A DNA stretch of 64,000 nt from assembly GCF_021341665.1 (NCBI RefSeq), contig NZ_JAJTTH010000003.1, positions 186,001 to 250,000 on the forward strand, in the 5' to 3' direction. Shown here one piece after another: positions 29,085 through 37,442 of this stretch. Within the stretch, counting starts at the first letter, position 1, and every line of letters begins with the position of its first letter. Below the pieces are notes generated by a model, which was not told the DNA's origin, searched no databases, and saw only the letters and a program-made list of their open reading frames with translations. The DNA is from Pseudomonas sp. Au-Pse12 (GTDB taxonomy: Bacteria > Pseudomonadota > Gammaproteobacteria > Pseudomonadales > Pseudomonadaceae). A program made the translations under genes and the position numbers.

Positions 29085-29603
29085 TCAGGCCAGGAGTTTT
29101 TCCAGCTGCGCGGTGGTCTCCAGGGCACCCATGGTCTTGGCCGCTTCCAGGGCACTGACGCCATTGCTGTCACGAGCCTTGGGATCGGCGCCCTGGCTGA
29201 TCAGGTAGCTGACGATTTCCGTGCGGTTGAACATCGCCGCCATCATCAAGGCGGTACGTCCATCAAAGGACGAGCCCTCCACTTGCGCGCCCCCCTCCAC
29301 CAGCACCTTGACCACCGCCAGGTCGCCCTTGAAGGCAGCACCGGCAATCGGGCTCTGGCCATTGTCGTTGCGGATCTCGGGGTCGGCCTGGTGCTTGAGC
29401 AGCACTTGCACCGCATCCACATGCCCGTGATAGGCGGCCAGCATCAGCAGCGTGTCGCCCTTGTGGTTGCGCAGGTTGACCGGCAGGCCACTGGCGGCCA
29501 GCTTGTCGAGCATCTGCGCATCGCCCTGGCGGGCCACGTTGAACACCTGCTCGACAAACTGGGCGGCCTCTTCTTCGGTCATCTGGCGGCTTTTGTCGGT
29601 CAT
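29085..29603 (-). CDS. Ankyrin repeat protein
   Basis: A 172-residue soluble protein with four ankyrin repeats from about residue 45: KGDTLLMLAAYHGHVDAVQ, NGQSPIAGAAFKGDLAVVK, DGRTALMMAAMFNRTEIVS and NGVSALEAAKTMGALETTA. There is no signal peptide, so it is probably cytoplasmic, acting by protein binding. The start at 29601-29603 (MTDKSRQMTEEEA) has GGAGTTTCCG upstream and is preferred to an upstream ATG. Partners unknown. Confidence 0.9.
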   Translation of the reverse strand: MTDKSRQMTEEEAAQFVEQVFNVARQGDAQMLDKLAASGLPVNLRNHKGDTLLMLAAYHGHVDAVQVLLKHQADPEIRNDNGQSPIAGAAFKGDLAVVKVLVEGGAQVEGSSFDGRTALMMAAMFNRTEIVSYLISQGADPKARDSNGVSALEAAKTMGALETTAQLEKLLA

Positions 29604-29700
29604 CGGAAACTCCAGGTTCGGCAATTCGGAAAGGCGCTAGTTTCCCCAAGCCGGCGCTGGCCTGTCATCCCTTTTTTCCCAAGAGCCGCCATAGGCAGAA

Positions 29701-31539
29701 TCAATAACGCAGGCGCCCACCCTGTATCTCGGCGAGAATCTGCGGGGTCAGCCGCACGTAGGTATCCGATCCTGGCAGCCAGGCGTACACCGGATCGTCG
29801 CCGATTTGCTGAAGATCGAACGCCTGCTCCTTGAGGCGGCTCTTCTGGTACTTGAAGGTACCGGTGGTGTCCATCTTCAGCTTGATGCGCAGAAACAGCG
29901 GCACCGCATAAGCCGGCAACTGCTGCCGGGCAAACTGCAGCAACTCGCTGAAATCCAGGGTCGCCAGGGACTCCGCTGGAGTGATCGCGACCATCCCGGC
30001 CCGGCCGTTGGTGTTGTGGATCTCAACCCCATAAGCCACCACCTCGGCAATCTGCGGGTGGCCGAGGAGGATGTTCTCCACCTCGGTGGTGGAGACGTTC
30101 TCGCCCTTCCAGCGATAGGTATCCCCCAGGCGGTCGACGAACTGCACATGGCCAAAACCGATGTCGCGTAACAGATCGCCGGTATTGAAATAGCAGTCAC
30201 CCTTCTCGAACACGTCCTTGAGAATCACCTTGAGGTTCTTTTCCGGGTCGGTGTAGCCATCCAGCGGCGCCTTGTCGTCGATCTTCGCCAGCAACAGGCC
30301 CTGGCCGCCCTTCGCCACCTTCTGCATGAAACCCTGACTGTTGCGCAGCGGCGCGCCGGTGTCGTGGGCGTATTCCACCAGCGCCCAGGGGATCAGGGAA
30401 AAACCCACGGTGTTGTCGAAGTTGAGGATATTGCTGAAGCCGATGTTGCCATCGCTGGCGGCATACAGCTCACAGATATGGCCAACACCGAAACGTTGCT
30501 TGAACTCGCTCCAGACACCCGGACGCAGGCCGTTACCGATCATCTTCGAGACCCCATGCTCGGCATCCCGCCCGGACGCCGGCTGGTCGATCAGGTAGCG
30601 GCACAACTCACCGACATAGCCCACGGTCGTCGCCTTGAACCGGCGCACGTCATCCCAGAACTGACTGGCGCTGAACTTGCGGCGGATGGCAAAGCCCGAG
30701 GCCCCGGTAATTGCCGAACCCCAGCACACGCACAACCCTGTGGCGTGATACAGCGGCAAGGTGCAATACACCACGTCGCCAGGTTGCATGTTCAGGGCGA
30801 TGGTGCCGAAGCCGGCAGAAGTGCGCATCCAGCGCCCGTGCTTGAAGATGCCGGCCTTGGGCAACCCCGTGGTGCCGGAGGTATAGATGTAGAAGCACGG
30901 ATCATTGAGGAAGATGCGCTGGGTCTGCGCCAGGTTGTCCGATGGGTAGCTGGCGCTCTCGGCCATCAGGTTGCGCATCCCCTCCGGGGTCGGGCCGGGA
31001 TCGACAAAAGCGTCCTGGTCGGCGACGAACCAGGTGCGCTGCGGATCGATGCCCACCTGCTCGCGGATCGCCGAGTAAGCGGCCTGCAGTTCACCACCAA
31101 GGATGATCGCCGCCGGCTTCACCAACGCCAGGCTGTGCACCAGCACCCCCTGGGTCTGCGCGGTGTTGAGCATCGCGCAAATCCCTCCGAGCTTGGCTAC
31201 CGCCAGCACCGTGACCAGCAATTCCGGGCGATTTTCGATAAAGATCGCCAGCACATCGCCCTTGCTAATGCCCTGCTCCTGCAGGTAGGCGGCGATACGG
31301 TTGGCCCACTGGTTGGCCTGGGCGTAGCTGAGCACCCGATCGCCGTACAGCAGGGCCGGGCCCTCGGGATTGCGCAGGGTCGCCTGCTCGAAACTCCAGC
31401 CCAGGCCACAGGGCTGGTCCGGTTTCTCGATGTTGCCCGCCCTCATGCCGCGCACCACCCGTGGCAACGCCCTGGCAATGGACGGCACCTTACGCAGCAT
31501 CATGCCCCAGGTGATCATGTCGCTCTTGTGCTTGTTCAT
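29701..31539 (-). CDS. Long-chain acyl-CoA synthetase
   Basis: A 612-residue AMP-forming enzyme of the FATP/very-long-chain type. The adenylate loop YIYTSGTTGLPKAG, the gate motif YLID/GNGLRPGVWSEF region and the C-terminal YRWKGENVSTTEVE are present. The start MNKHKSDMITWG at 31537-31539 has a preceding GGAGCAACC; an in-frame extension upstream to 31707 is arginine/cysteine-rich and unlikely. It would activate fatty acids for beta-oxidation or lipid synthesis. No FadD partner is adjacent. Confidence 0.9.
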   Translation of the reverse strand: MNKHKSDMITWGMMLRKVPSIARALPRVVRGMRAGNIEKPDQPCGLGWSFEQATLRNPEGPALLYGDRVLSYAQANQWANRIAAYLQEQGISKGDVLAIFIENRPELLVTVLAVAKLGGICAMLNTAQTQGVLVHSLALVKPAAIILGGELQAAYSAIREQVGIDPQRTWFVADQDAFVDPGPTPEGMRNLMAESASYPSDNLAQTQRIFLNDPCFYIYTSGTTGLPKAGIFKHGRWMRTSAGFGTIALNMQPGDVVYCTLPLYHATGLCVCWGSAITGASGFAIRRKFSASQFWDDVRRFKATTVGYVGELCRYLIDQPASGRDAEHGVSKMIGNGLRPGVWSEFKQRFGVGHICELYAASDGNIGFSNILNFDNTVGFSLIPWALVEYAHDTGAPLRNSQGFMQKVAKGGQGLLLAKIDDKAPLDGYTDPEKNLKVILKDVFEKGDCYFNTGDLLRDIGFGHVQFVDRLGDTYRWKGENVSTTEVENILLGHPQIAEVVAYGVEIHNTNGRAGMVAITPAESLATLDFSELLQFARQQLPAYAVPLFLRIKLKMDTTGTFKYQKSRLKEQAFDLQQIGDDPVYAWLPGSDTYVRLTPQILAEIQGGRLRY

Positions 31540-32036
31540 GGTTGCTCCGGTTCGACAGCAAAGGTCTGTTCCCGGTCCAGGCCGGGCGTTGGCAGCAGCG
31601 GCACAAGGCTCAACCTGGGGTGGCACGCCAAGGTACGGAGACCGGCAGACGGACGCAGTGGATATCGCCCGACGAGGGATAGAGGCAGGACAAGCGCGGC
31701 GCTGCAAAAAGCACCGGCGACAGTGCGCAGGGAAGGTTCATGGAGAGCGTCCTATGTTCTTATTATTGGTTGGGCGGGATCACTGGATCGCGCCGCAACA
31801 CATTCCATGTCGCAGAAACGCCCTTCAACGTGCGTTGGCGAAGTTGCCGAAGCCGGGTTGAAACGACGTGACTGGCTGAAAAATACGTCAGCCGTTGCGA
31901 GCCTGTACACGGGGTTTTTGCAAACTTTTGTATCTCTCGGCACAGCGGGCAGGCCCCTGCGCAATGATTGAATTTTCCGCCGCGACCCATGGTGCACCGC
32001 GAAAGCACCAGTCAAGAACCGTCGCCAACCTGCAAA
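31540..32036. other. Gap without recognised gene
   Basis: About 500 bases between the acyl-CoA synthetase start and the heptamer repeat. It contains GC-rich sequence, then an AT-rich stretch after about 31750 (TTCTTATTATTGG) that is the likely promoter region. Several overlapping short frames were seen on both strands but none has a ribosome site and family-like composition. Confidence 0.5.
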
Positions 32037-32085
32037 ATGCAGGATGCACGATGCACGATGCACGATGCACGATGCACGATGCACG
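32037..32085. repeat. Seven-base tandem repeat, unit ATGCACG
   Basis: Six perfect tandem copies of ATGCACG (32044-32085) preceded by one copy with a single change (ATGCAGG, 32037-32043). The unit is not a multiple of three, so copy number changes would shift any reading frame through it. The frame from ATG 32044 runs in-frame into the DUF3509 gene and reads MHDARCT twice, but a promoter downstream makes translation of this part uncertain. On the other strand the repeat reads VHRASCI. Confidence 0.95.
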
Positions 32086-32172
32086 ATGGCCATTCATGCA
32101 ATTTGCACGAATCATGGATTGGTCTATTTTTTCAAGTCATTGTTTTTAAAGGAAATTTTAAAATCACAGTAC

Positions 32173-32188
32173 TGGCACAATCACTGCA
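32173..32188 (+). promoter_or_regulatory. Candidate sigma54 promoter of DUF3509 gene
   Basis: TGGCACAATCACTGCA fits the -24/-12 consensus TGGCAC-N8-GC with correct GG to GC spacing; only one consensus T before GC is replaced (C at 32184). The start site would be about 32200, giving a 36-base leader to the DUF3509 ATG at 32236. The TGGCAC part is perfect. No activator site is identified, but the heptamer repeat lies about 90-130 bases upstream, the usual range for an enhancer. Confidence 0.6.
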
Positions 32189-32235
32189 CCTATCACTTCA
32201 CGCTTGCCCTTCAAGAGCTAACGGAGCTGATAGAC

Positions 32236-32514
32236 ATGAGCCTGATCCAAGAAAAATTTTCCTCCCTGTTCTCCAACTTCGAAGTCACCACCCAACCACG
32301 CCCTGACGGCGGCATCCTGCTGACCCTGCGCAACAGCGAAGGCAAACAGTTCAAGCGCTCCATCTCCTACGCACAGTTGCACGCCGCCGACCAACTGTCG
32401 TGGGTCATCAGTGCGATTCGTCGGGACTTGGCCGAACAGGCCAGTGAGTTGCCACAGATTTCCATGCTGCAAAGCCAGAACCGCTTTGCGCTGCCGACTT
32501 ACCACAGCGCGTAA
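32236..32514 (+). CDS. DUF3509 family protein
   Basis: A 92-residue soluble protein, MSLIQEKFSSLFSNFEVTT..., typical in length and N-terminus for DUF3509, a Pseudomonas-restricted family of unknown role. ATG 32236 follows a GGAGCTGATAGAC sequence. A longer in-frame start at 32044 would begin inside the heptamer repeat and is rejected as the main start. Transcription probably runs from the sigma54-type promoter. Confidence 0.85.
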   Translation: MSLIQEKFSSLFSNFEVTTQPRPDGGILLTLRNSEGKQFKRSISYAQLHAADQLSWVISAIRRDLAEQASELPQISMLQSQNRFALPTYHSA

Positions 32515-32536
32515 GCCGATCACCGTTCAACTGTCC

Positions 32537-32566
32537 GGGCCGGCCCACCTTGCGTGGGTCCGGCCC
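32537..32566. terminator. Hairpin between convergent DUF3509 and mtnD
   Basis: GGGCCGGCCCAC (32537-32548) pairs with GTGGGTCCGGCCC (32554-32566), with one bulged T. It lies between two convergent stops. No long T-run follows on either strand. Confidence 0.55.
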
Positions 32567-32585
32567 ATTGACGTTGCTTTGTCGC

Positions 32586-33131
32586 TCAATCGTCCAGGCG
32601 CGGAAACCGGCTGGCAATCGTGTCGCCGGTCAAGCTGGCTTTCCAACCCTGGGGGTTGTTGAACATGCGGATCGCCACCAGGTTCGGCTGCTCCCCCATG
32701 TCGAACCAGTGGGCAGTGCCCGCCGGCACCGAGATCAGGTCGTTCCTCTCGCACAGCACGGCGTACACATAGTCATCGATGTGCAGGTTGAACAGGCCCC
32801 GACCAGCGACGAAGAAACGCACTTCGTCTTCATCGTGACGGTGCTCATCGAGAAAACTGGCGCGCAACTCGGCCTTTTGCGGATGCTCGTGATTAAGGCT
32901 GAGCACATCCACGGTGAGATAGCCACGCTCGGTCATCAGCCGATCAATCTGCTCCTGATAGGCACTGATCACTTCTTCCTGGCTGGCGCCCGGAGCGATT
33001 CGCGTCGCGGCTTGCCAGCGGTCGAAGCGAATCCCCTGTTCGGCGAGGGTTGCAGCGATATCGTCGAAGTGGGTCAGGACCTTGTTCGGCAGATCCGGAC
33101 TGGATACGTGGTAGACGGACAGGCTGCTCAT
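32586..33131 (-). CDS. mtnD: Acireductone dioxygenase
   Basis: A 181-residue cupin. The metal ligands expected for the family are present at His97, His99, Glu103 (in HRHDEDE) and His141 (in AGTAHWFD), the same spacing as in the Klebsiella enzyme. It converts the acireductone of the methionine salvage pathway to the keto acid of methionine (iron form) or an off-pathway product (nickel form). In PAO1 it is remembered between mtnB and mtnC; here neither is adjacent, and the next gene is the MFS carrier, which overlaps it by one base. Confidence 0.95.
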   Translation of the reverse strand: MSSLSVYHVSSPDLPNKVLTHFDDIAATLAEQGIRFDRWQAATRIAPGASQEEVISAYQEQIDRLMTERGYLTVDVLSLNHEHPQKAELRASFLDEHRHDEDEVRFFVAGRGLFNLHIDDYVYAVLCERNDLISVPAGTAHWFDMGEQPNLVAIRMFNNPQGWKASLTGDTIASRFPRLDD

Positions 33132-34279
33132 TACGGCAACTCCTCTTGCATGCGGGTGGCAATGATAACGGCTGCGGCCAGGGCTGCGACGCTGGCAATA
33201 CTAAAGGTCAATGTGGGCCCCAGGGCATTCCAGCTATAGCCCGAATACAAGGCGCCCAGAGCGCCCCCGGTTCCCGCCAGGGCGGCGTACAGCGCCTGGC
33301 CCTGGCCTTGCTGGCGGGCGCCAAAGCTGCGCTGCACAAAGTGAATGGCCGCGGCATGGAAACTGCCGAAGGTCGCCGCGTGCAGCACCTGCGCCAGCAA
33401 CAGCACCCACAGGTGTTCCGCCAGGCTGCCCAGCAGCAACCAGCGCAGGCTAGCCAACAGAAAGCTGGCCAACAGCACACGGCGCACGGAAAACCGCGCC
33501 AGGATCCGGCTCATCGCCAGGAACATCAGCACCTCGGCCACCACACCCAGCGCCCAGAGCATGCCAATCACCCCACGGGTGTATCCAAGGCGCTCCAGGT
33601 GCAGGGTCAGGAAGGTGTAATACGGGCCATGACTCATCTGCATCAACGCCACGCACAGGTAAAACGCCAGCACGCCGGGGCTGCGCAGTTGCCCGAGAAA
33701 GCCCTCCCCGGCCAGCCGCGGCCCCTGGACCGCAGGCTGGGCGTTGGGCACCCACAGGCTGCTGAGCACGATACCGCCCATGATCACCACCAACGCCAGC
33801 GGATAGATGTCCAGGCTCAGCCATTCGAACAGCCGCCCCAGGGCCACCACGGTGAGAATAAAGCCGATGGAACCCCAGAGACGGATCTGGCTGTAGCGCG
33901 AGGCCTGGCCCTGCAGGTGGGCCAGGGTGATCACTTCGAACTGCGGCAGCACGGCGTGCCAGAAAAAAGCGTGCAGGGCCATGACCATGGCCAGCCAGGC
34001 ATAGCTCTTGTCGACGAAGATCAGGGAGAAGCAGATCAGGGTGCAGATCGCGCCAAAACGCACGATCGCCAAGCGGCACCCCGTGTAATCCCCCAGCCAG
34101 CCCCACAGGTTCGGCGCCACGCAGCGCATGAGCATGGGGATGGCCACCAGTTCACCGATGCGGGCGCTGGAAAACCCCAGGTGATCGAAATACAGCGCCA
34201 GGAATGGCGCGGTCGACCCCAGCAGCGCGAAGTAGAACAGGTAAAAACTGGAAAGCCGCCAGTAAGGAAGTGCCGCCAC
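33131..34279 (-). CDS. MFS transporter
   Basis: A 382-residue, roughly 12-helix carrier. The first helix (YWRLSSFYLFYFALLGSTAPF) and the MFS loop 2-3 motif (PNLWGWLGDYTGCRLAIVRFGA) resemble the nucleoside/LacY-like MFS_1 group (PucC/HcaT relatives). GTG at 34277-34279 (MAALPYWRLSS) is taken as start because it precedes the first helix and avoids running back into aroC; its ribosome site is poor, so a few residues of uncertainty remain. Equivalent by order to PA1682. Substrate unknown. Confidence 0.82.
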   Translation of the reverse strand: MAALPYWRLSSFYLFYFALLGSTAPFLALYFDHLGFSSARIGELVAIPMLMRCVAPNLWGWLGDYTGCRLAIVRFGAICTLICFSLIFVDKSYAWLAMVMALHAFFWHAVLPQFEVITLAHLQGQASRYSQIRLWGSIGFILTVVALGRLFEWLSLDIYPLALVVIMGGIVLSSLWVPNAQPAVQGPRLAGEGFLGQLRSPGVLAFYLCVALMQMSHGPYYTFLTLHLERLGYTRGVIGMLWALGVVAEVLMFLAMSRILARFSVRRVLLASFLLASLRWLLLGSLAEHLWVLLLAQVLHAATFGSFHAAAIHFVQRSFGARQQGQGQALYAALAGTGGALGALYSGYSWNALGPTLTFSIASVAALAAAVIIATRMQEELP

Positions 34280-34313
34280 GGCCTTCAGACCGTGGCGACT
34301 GGCAGAACCAACA

Positions 34314-35405
34314 TTACAGCTGGCCCAGCACCGGCGTGCTGACGCGCACGTCGGAATTCTGGCCACGATGGCGCAGCAGGTGATCCATCAACACGATGGC
34401 CATCATCGCCTCGGCGATCGGCGTCGCGCGAATGCCCACGCATGGGTCGTGGCGGCCCTTGGTGATCACGTCCACCGGGTTGCCATCGACATCGATCGAA
34501 CGCCCGGGGGTGGTGATGCTCGAAGTCGGCTTGAGCGCCAGGTGAGCGACGATCGGCTGGCCCGAGGAAATGCCGCCGAGAATGCCGCCGGCGTTGTTGC
34601 TGAGGAAACCTTGCGGGATCAGTTCATCCCGGTGCTCGGTGCCGCGCTGGGCGACGCAGGCGAAACCGGCGCCGATTTCTACGCCCTTGACCGCGTTGAT
34701 GCTCATCAGCGCATGGGCCAGCTCGGCGTCCAGGCGATCGAAGATCGGCTCGCCCAGGCCCGGCATCACGCCTTCGGCAACCACGGTGATCTTGGCTCCG
34801 ACCGAATCCTGATCCCGACGCAGTTGGTCCATGTAGGCTTCCAGCTCCGGAACCTTGTCCGGGTCGGGGCAGAAGAAAGCGTTGTCCTCTACCGAATCCC
34901 AGGTCTTGAAGGGAATCTCGATCGGGCCCAACTGGCTCATGTAGCCGCGAATCACGATGCCCTGGCTGGCCAGGTATTTCTTGGCAATGGCGCCGGCGGC
35001 CACGCGCATGGCGGTTTCCCGGGCCGAGCTGCGACCACCGCCACGATAGTCGCGGATGCCGTACTTGTGATGGTAGGTGTAGTCAGCGTGGGCCGGGCGG
35101 AACAGATCCTTGATCGCCGAGTAGTCCTTGGACTTCTGGTCGGTATTGCGGATCAGCAGGCCGATGGAGCAACCGGTGGTCTTGCCTTCAAATACCCCGG
35201 AGAGGATTTCGACCTCATCGGGCTCCTGGCGCTGGGTGGTGTGGCGGCTGGTGCCGGGCTTGCGCCGGTCCAGGTCACGCTGCAGGTCTTGCAGCGACAG
35301 CTCGAGGCCCGGCGGGCAGCCGTCGACAATGGCGACCAACGCCGGACCATGGCTTTCGCCCGCGGTGGTGACAGTGAACAGCTTGCCGTAGGTATTGCCG
35401 GACAT
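34314..35405 (-). CDS. aroC: Chorismate synthase
   Basis: A 363-residue AroC, the last shared step of aromatic amino acid synthesis (EPSP to chorismate, needs reduced FMN). Signatures present: [18 protein letters not shown], the [20 protein letters not shown] loop and [17 protein letters not shown]. Length is normal. ATG at 35403-35405 has GGAGCTCCCTGC upstream. Downstream of it on the same strand is the MFS gene; co-transcription is possible. Confidence 0.97.
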   Translation of the reverse strand: MSGNTYGKLFTVTTAGESHGPALVAIVDGCPPGLELSLQDLQRDLDRRKPGTSRHTTQRQEPDEVEILSGVFEGKTTGCSIGLLIRNTDQKSKDYSAIKDLFRPAHADYTYHHKYGIRDYRGGGRSSARETAMRVAAGAIAKKYLASQGIVIRGYMSQLGPIEIPFKTWDSVEDNAFFCPDPDKVPELEAYMDQLRRDQDSVGAKITVVAEGVMPGLGEPIFDRLDAELAHALMSINAVKGVEIGAGFACVAQRGTEHRDELIPQGFLSNNAGGILGGISSGQPIVAHLALKPTSSITTPGRSIDVDGNPVDVITKGRHDPCVGIRATPIAEAMMAIVLMDHLLRHRGQNSDVRVSTPVLGQL

Positions 35406-35546
35406 GCAGGGAGCTCCGTGAAATCAGCCGAAATAACTCAATCAGGATTACTGAGGGCGCCAGTATACGCAGGCTACCCAACTAGTTCATCCTCGAACCT
35501 TCTGCCTGTTGCCGAGTCAAACCGGCACCTTATCCATGATGGCGCG

Positions 35547-36500
35547 ATGATGCTGCGAGTCCTTCTCTTGAGCCTTTCCCTGTTCACCGGCCTGGTCCAA
35601 GCGGCCGTCCTGCAACGTCCTGTGAGCCTGGATACCGGGCACGGCGAGCTGTATGGCTCGCTGCTGCTGCCCAAGTCCGAGCAGCCGGTGCCGGTGGTGC
35701 TGATCATTTCCGGCTCCGGCCCTACCGACCGCGACGGCAACAACCCCGATGGCGGGCGCAACGACAGCCTCAAGCGCCTGGCCTGGGTACTGGCCAAGCA
35801 CAACATCGCCAGCGTGCGTTATGACAAACGCGGGGTGGCCGCCAGCCTCGCGGCCACCCCGGACGAACGCAACCTGACCCTCGATGCCTATGTCGCCGAT
35901 GCCGTGGCCTGGGGGCAAAAGCTCAAGGCCGACCCACGCCTGGGCCAACTGATCGTTCTGGGCCATAGCGAAGGTGCGCTGATCGCCACACTGGCGGCGC
36001 CGCAGCTGGATGCGGCCGGGGTCATCTCCATCTCCGGCACCGCCCGCCCGGTGGACCAGATCCTGCGTCAACAGCTGAGCTACCGCCTGCCTCCGGCGCT
36101 GATGCTACGCAGCAATGAACTACTGGACAGCCTCAAGGCCGGCAAGGTCGACCCTGATGTGCCGCCGGCGCTGCAGGTGATTTTCCGCCCCAGCGTGCAG
36201 CCTTACCTGATCACCCTGTTCCGCGAGGACCCGGCGGCGGCCTTCGCGCGCCTGAAAATGCCGGCGCTGATCATCCAGGGCAGCAACGATATCCAGGTCA
36301 GCGTCGATGACGCCAAGGTTCTCAAGGCCGCCAAACCGGATGCACAACTGGCGCTGATTGAAGGCATGAACCATGTGATGCGCATCGTGCCCAACGATCT
36401 CAAGCGCCAGCTGGCGTCCTACAAGGACCCGCAATTGCCGTTGGCGGCCGAACTGGGCAGCGCGATCATCGGTTTTATTGACGGACTTCACACCCGTTAG
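35547..36500 (+). CDS. Alpha/beta hydrolase with signal peptide
   Basis: A 317-residue secreted or periplasmic protein: signal peptide MMLRVLLLSLSLFTGLVQA, then a serine hydrolase fold. The nucleophile elbow is GHSEGA, the acid is likely in IIQGSNDIQVSV, and the His in EGMNHVMR. The oxyanion segment is ISGSGPTDRDGN. Many frames run open upstream, but only ATG 35547/35550 gives a signal peptide. Equivalent by order to PA1680. Natural ester or peptide substrate is unknown. Confidence 0.85.
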   Translation: MMLRVLLLSLSLFTGLVQAAVLQRPVSLDTGHGELYGSLLLPKSEQPVPVVLIISGSGPTDRDGNNPDGGRNDSLKRLAWVLAKHNIASVRYDKRGVAASLAATPDERNLTLDAYVADAVAWGQKLKADPRLGQLIVLGHSEGALIATLAAPQLDAAGVISISGTARPVDQILRQQLSYRLPPALMLRSNELLDSLKAGKVDPDVPPALQVIFRPSVQPYLITLFREDPAAAFARLKMPALIIQGSNDIQVSVDDAKVLKAAKPDAQLALIEGMNHVMRIVPNDLKRQLASYKDPQLPLAAELGSAIIGFIDGLHTR

Positions 36501-36528
36501 GCTGTTTTCACCCTCCAGTCCTGAAAAA

Positions 36529-36556
36529 AACGGCCGATAAGCCTTTGCCGGCCGTT
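36529..36556 (-). terminator. Hairpin with A-tract after hydrolase
   Basis: AACGGCCG (36529-36536) pairs with CGGCCGTT (36549-36556). The A-run is on the left, so a T-tail exists only on the minus strand, where no gene is known. It may simply stabilise the hydrolase transcript end. Confidence 0.4.
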
Positions 36557-36599
36557 CAATTGCTGTCGGCGCGCAGCGATTGGACAGGATCTCGCCGTT

Positions 36600-37391
36600 A
36601 TGACTGATACCCCGAATTCACCCGCCACCGAGCAGGAAGCCGTCGCCCCGGAAGCGCCGCCGCTGCCATGGGCGGATGTGCAGGCTGAACATCACAAGAT
36701 GCTGCGCCTGGCGCCCTTGCAGACCGATCGCGCTACCGGCGGGCGGCCCTTGCGCTTTGTCGAGTTCGGTTACGCCGAACGCAACAACAAGGAACACAGC
36801 CTGCTGCGCATGACCATCAGCTTGCCTGGCCAGCGGGTGCGCAAGGAGCAGAATCACCTGGATGTGTGGGTCGAGCACGACACCCGCCGGGTGCACTTCG
36901 AGCCTGAAGGCGGCCTGCAGATCGAACCGCTGAACCGCGGCATCGGCCGTTTCCTGCTGGCCCAGGCGGCGCAGTGGGCGCAAAAGAAGTGGCCACACTA
37001 CCGGGTCGACGGCTTCGACCTGGCCAACAAGGACGCCCTCAACGAAGACACACGCCTGCGTCGCGACCACGTGCTGCGCACTCAGGGTTTCGATGTGGTG
37101 TATGCCGACGCCCAGCACCTCAAGGGCAGCGTCAAGGATGTTCAGGTCGGCGAACTGCTGAGCCAGTGGAACAGCGAAAAACTGCAGTTCGTGGAAATCC
37201 TGGAAGCGGCGCAGATGCTCCAGCAGGCCGAACAGAACCTTGAAGAACTGGAAGTGAAACTGCGCAAGCAGGAAGAGAAAGTCACCAAGTACAAGCGTGA
37301 AGACACCGGCCTGCGCTTCACCATCACCTGCCTGGTCGCCTTCGCCGTGTTCCAGGCGGGGCTGCTGATCTGGATTGCGACTCATCGCTGA
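36600..37391 (+). CDS. Tail-anchored coiled-coil protein, unknown function
   Basis: A 263-residue protein with no N-terminal signal. Residues 1-~185 are mixed alpha/beta with no motif I recognise (LRFVEFGYAERNNKEHSLL; VDGFDLANKDALNEDTRLRRDH). Residues ~195-240 form a strong coiled coil (LEAAQMLQQAEQNLEELEVKLRKQEEK), and one transmembrane helix ends the protein (FTITCLVAFAVFQAGLLIWI). This topology suggests a cytoplasmic domain held at the inner membrane by its C-terminus. Equivalent by order to PA1679. Confidence 0.85.
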   Translation: MTDTPNSPATEQEAVAPEAPPLPWADVQAEHHKMLRLAPLQTDRATGGRPLRFVEFGYAERNNKEHSLLRMTISLPGQRVRKEQNHLDVWVEHDTRRVHFEPEGGLQIEPLNRGIGRFLLAQAAQWAQKKWPHYRVDGFDLANKDALNEDTRLRRDHVLRTQGFDVVYADAQHLKGSVKDVQVGELLSQWNSEKLQFVEILEAAQMLQQAEQNLEELEVKLRKQEEKVTKYKREDTGLRFTITCLVAFAVFQAGLLIWIATHR

Positions 37392-37442
37392 GCCGCAACC
37401 ACTGGATGCTCAAGGCCCGCGTTGCGCGGGCCGGCAATCGAT

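Noticed and set aside
32037..32085. CRISPR-like array
   Set aside because: The seven-base units are contiguous with no spacers, so it is a simple tandem repeat, not an array. No cas genes seen.
31752..32115. Minus-strand frames reading VHRASCI repeats
   Set aside because: They are the reverse reading of the heptamer repeat, with Ser/Arg-rich composition and no ribosome site or family.
32044..32235. 64-codon extension of DUF3509 through the heptamer repeat
   Set aside because: A sigma54-type promoter and a ribosome site lie downstream of it; the extension is His/Cys-rich and made of the repeat. Kept only as a possible alternative in the findings.
34368..35546. In-frame 393-codon extension upstream of the alpha/beta hydrolase start
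   Set aside because: It overlaps aroC on the other strand, would hide the clear signal peptide at 35547, and has low-complexity composition.
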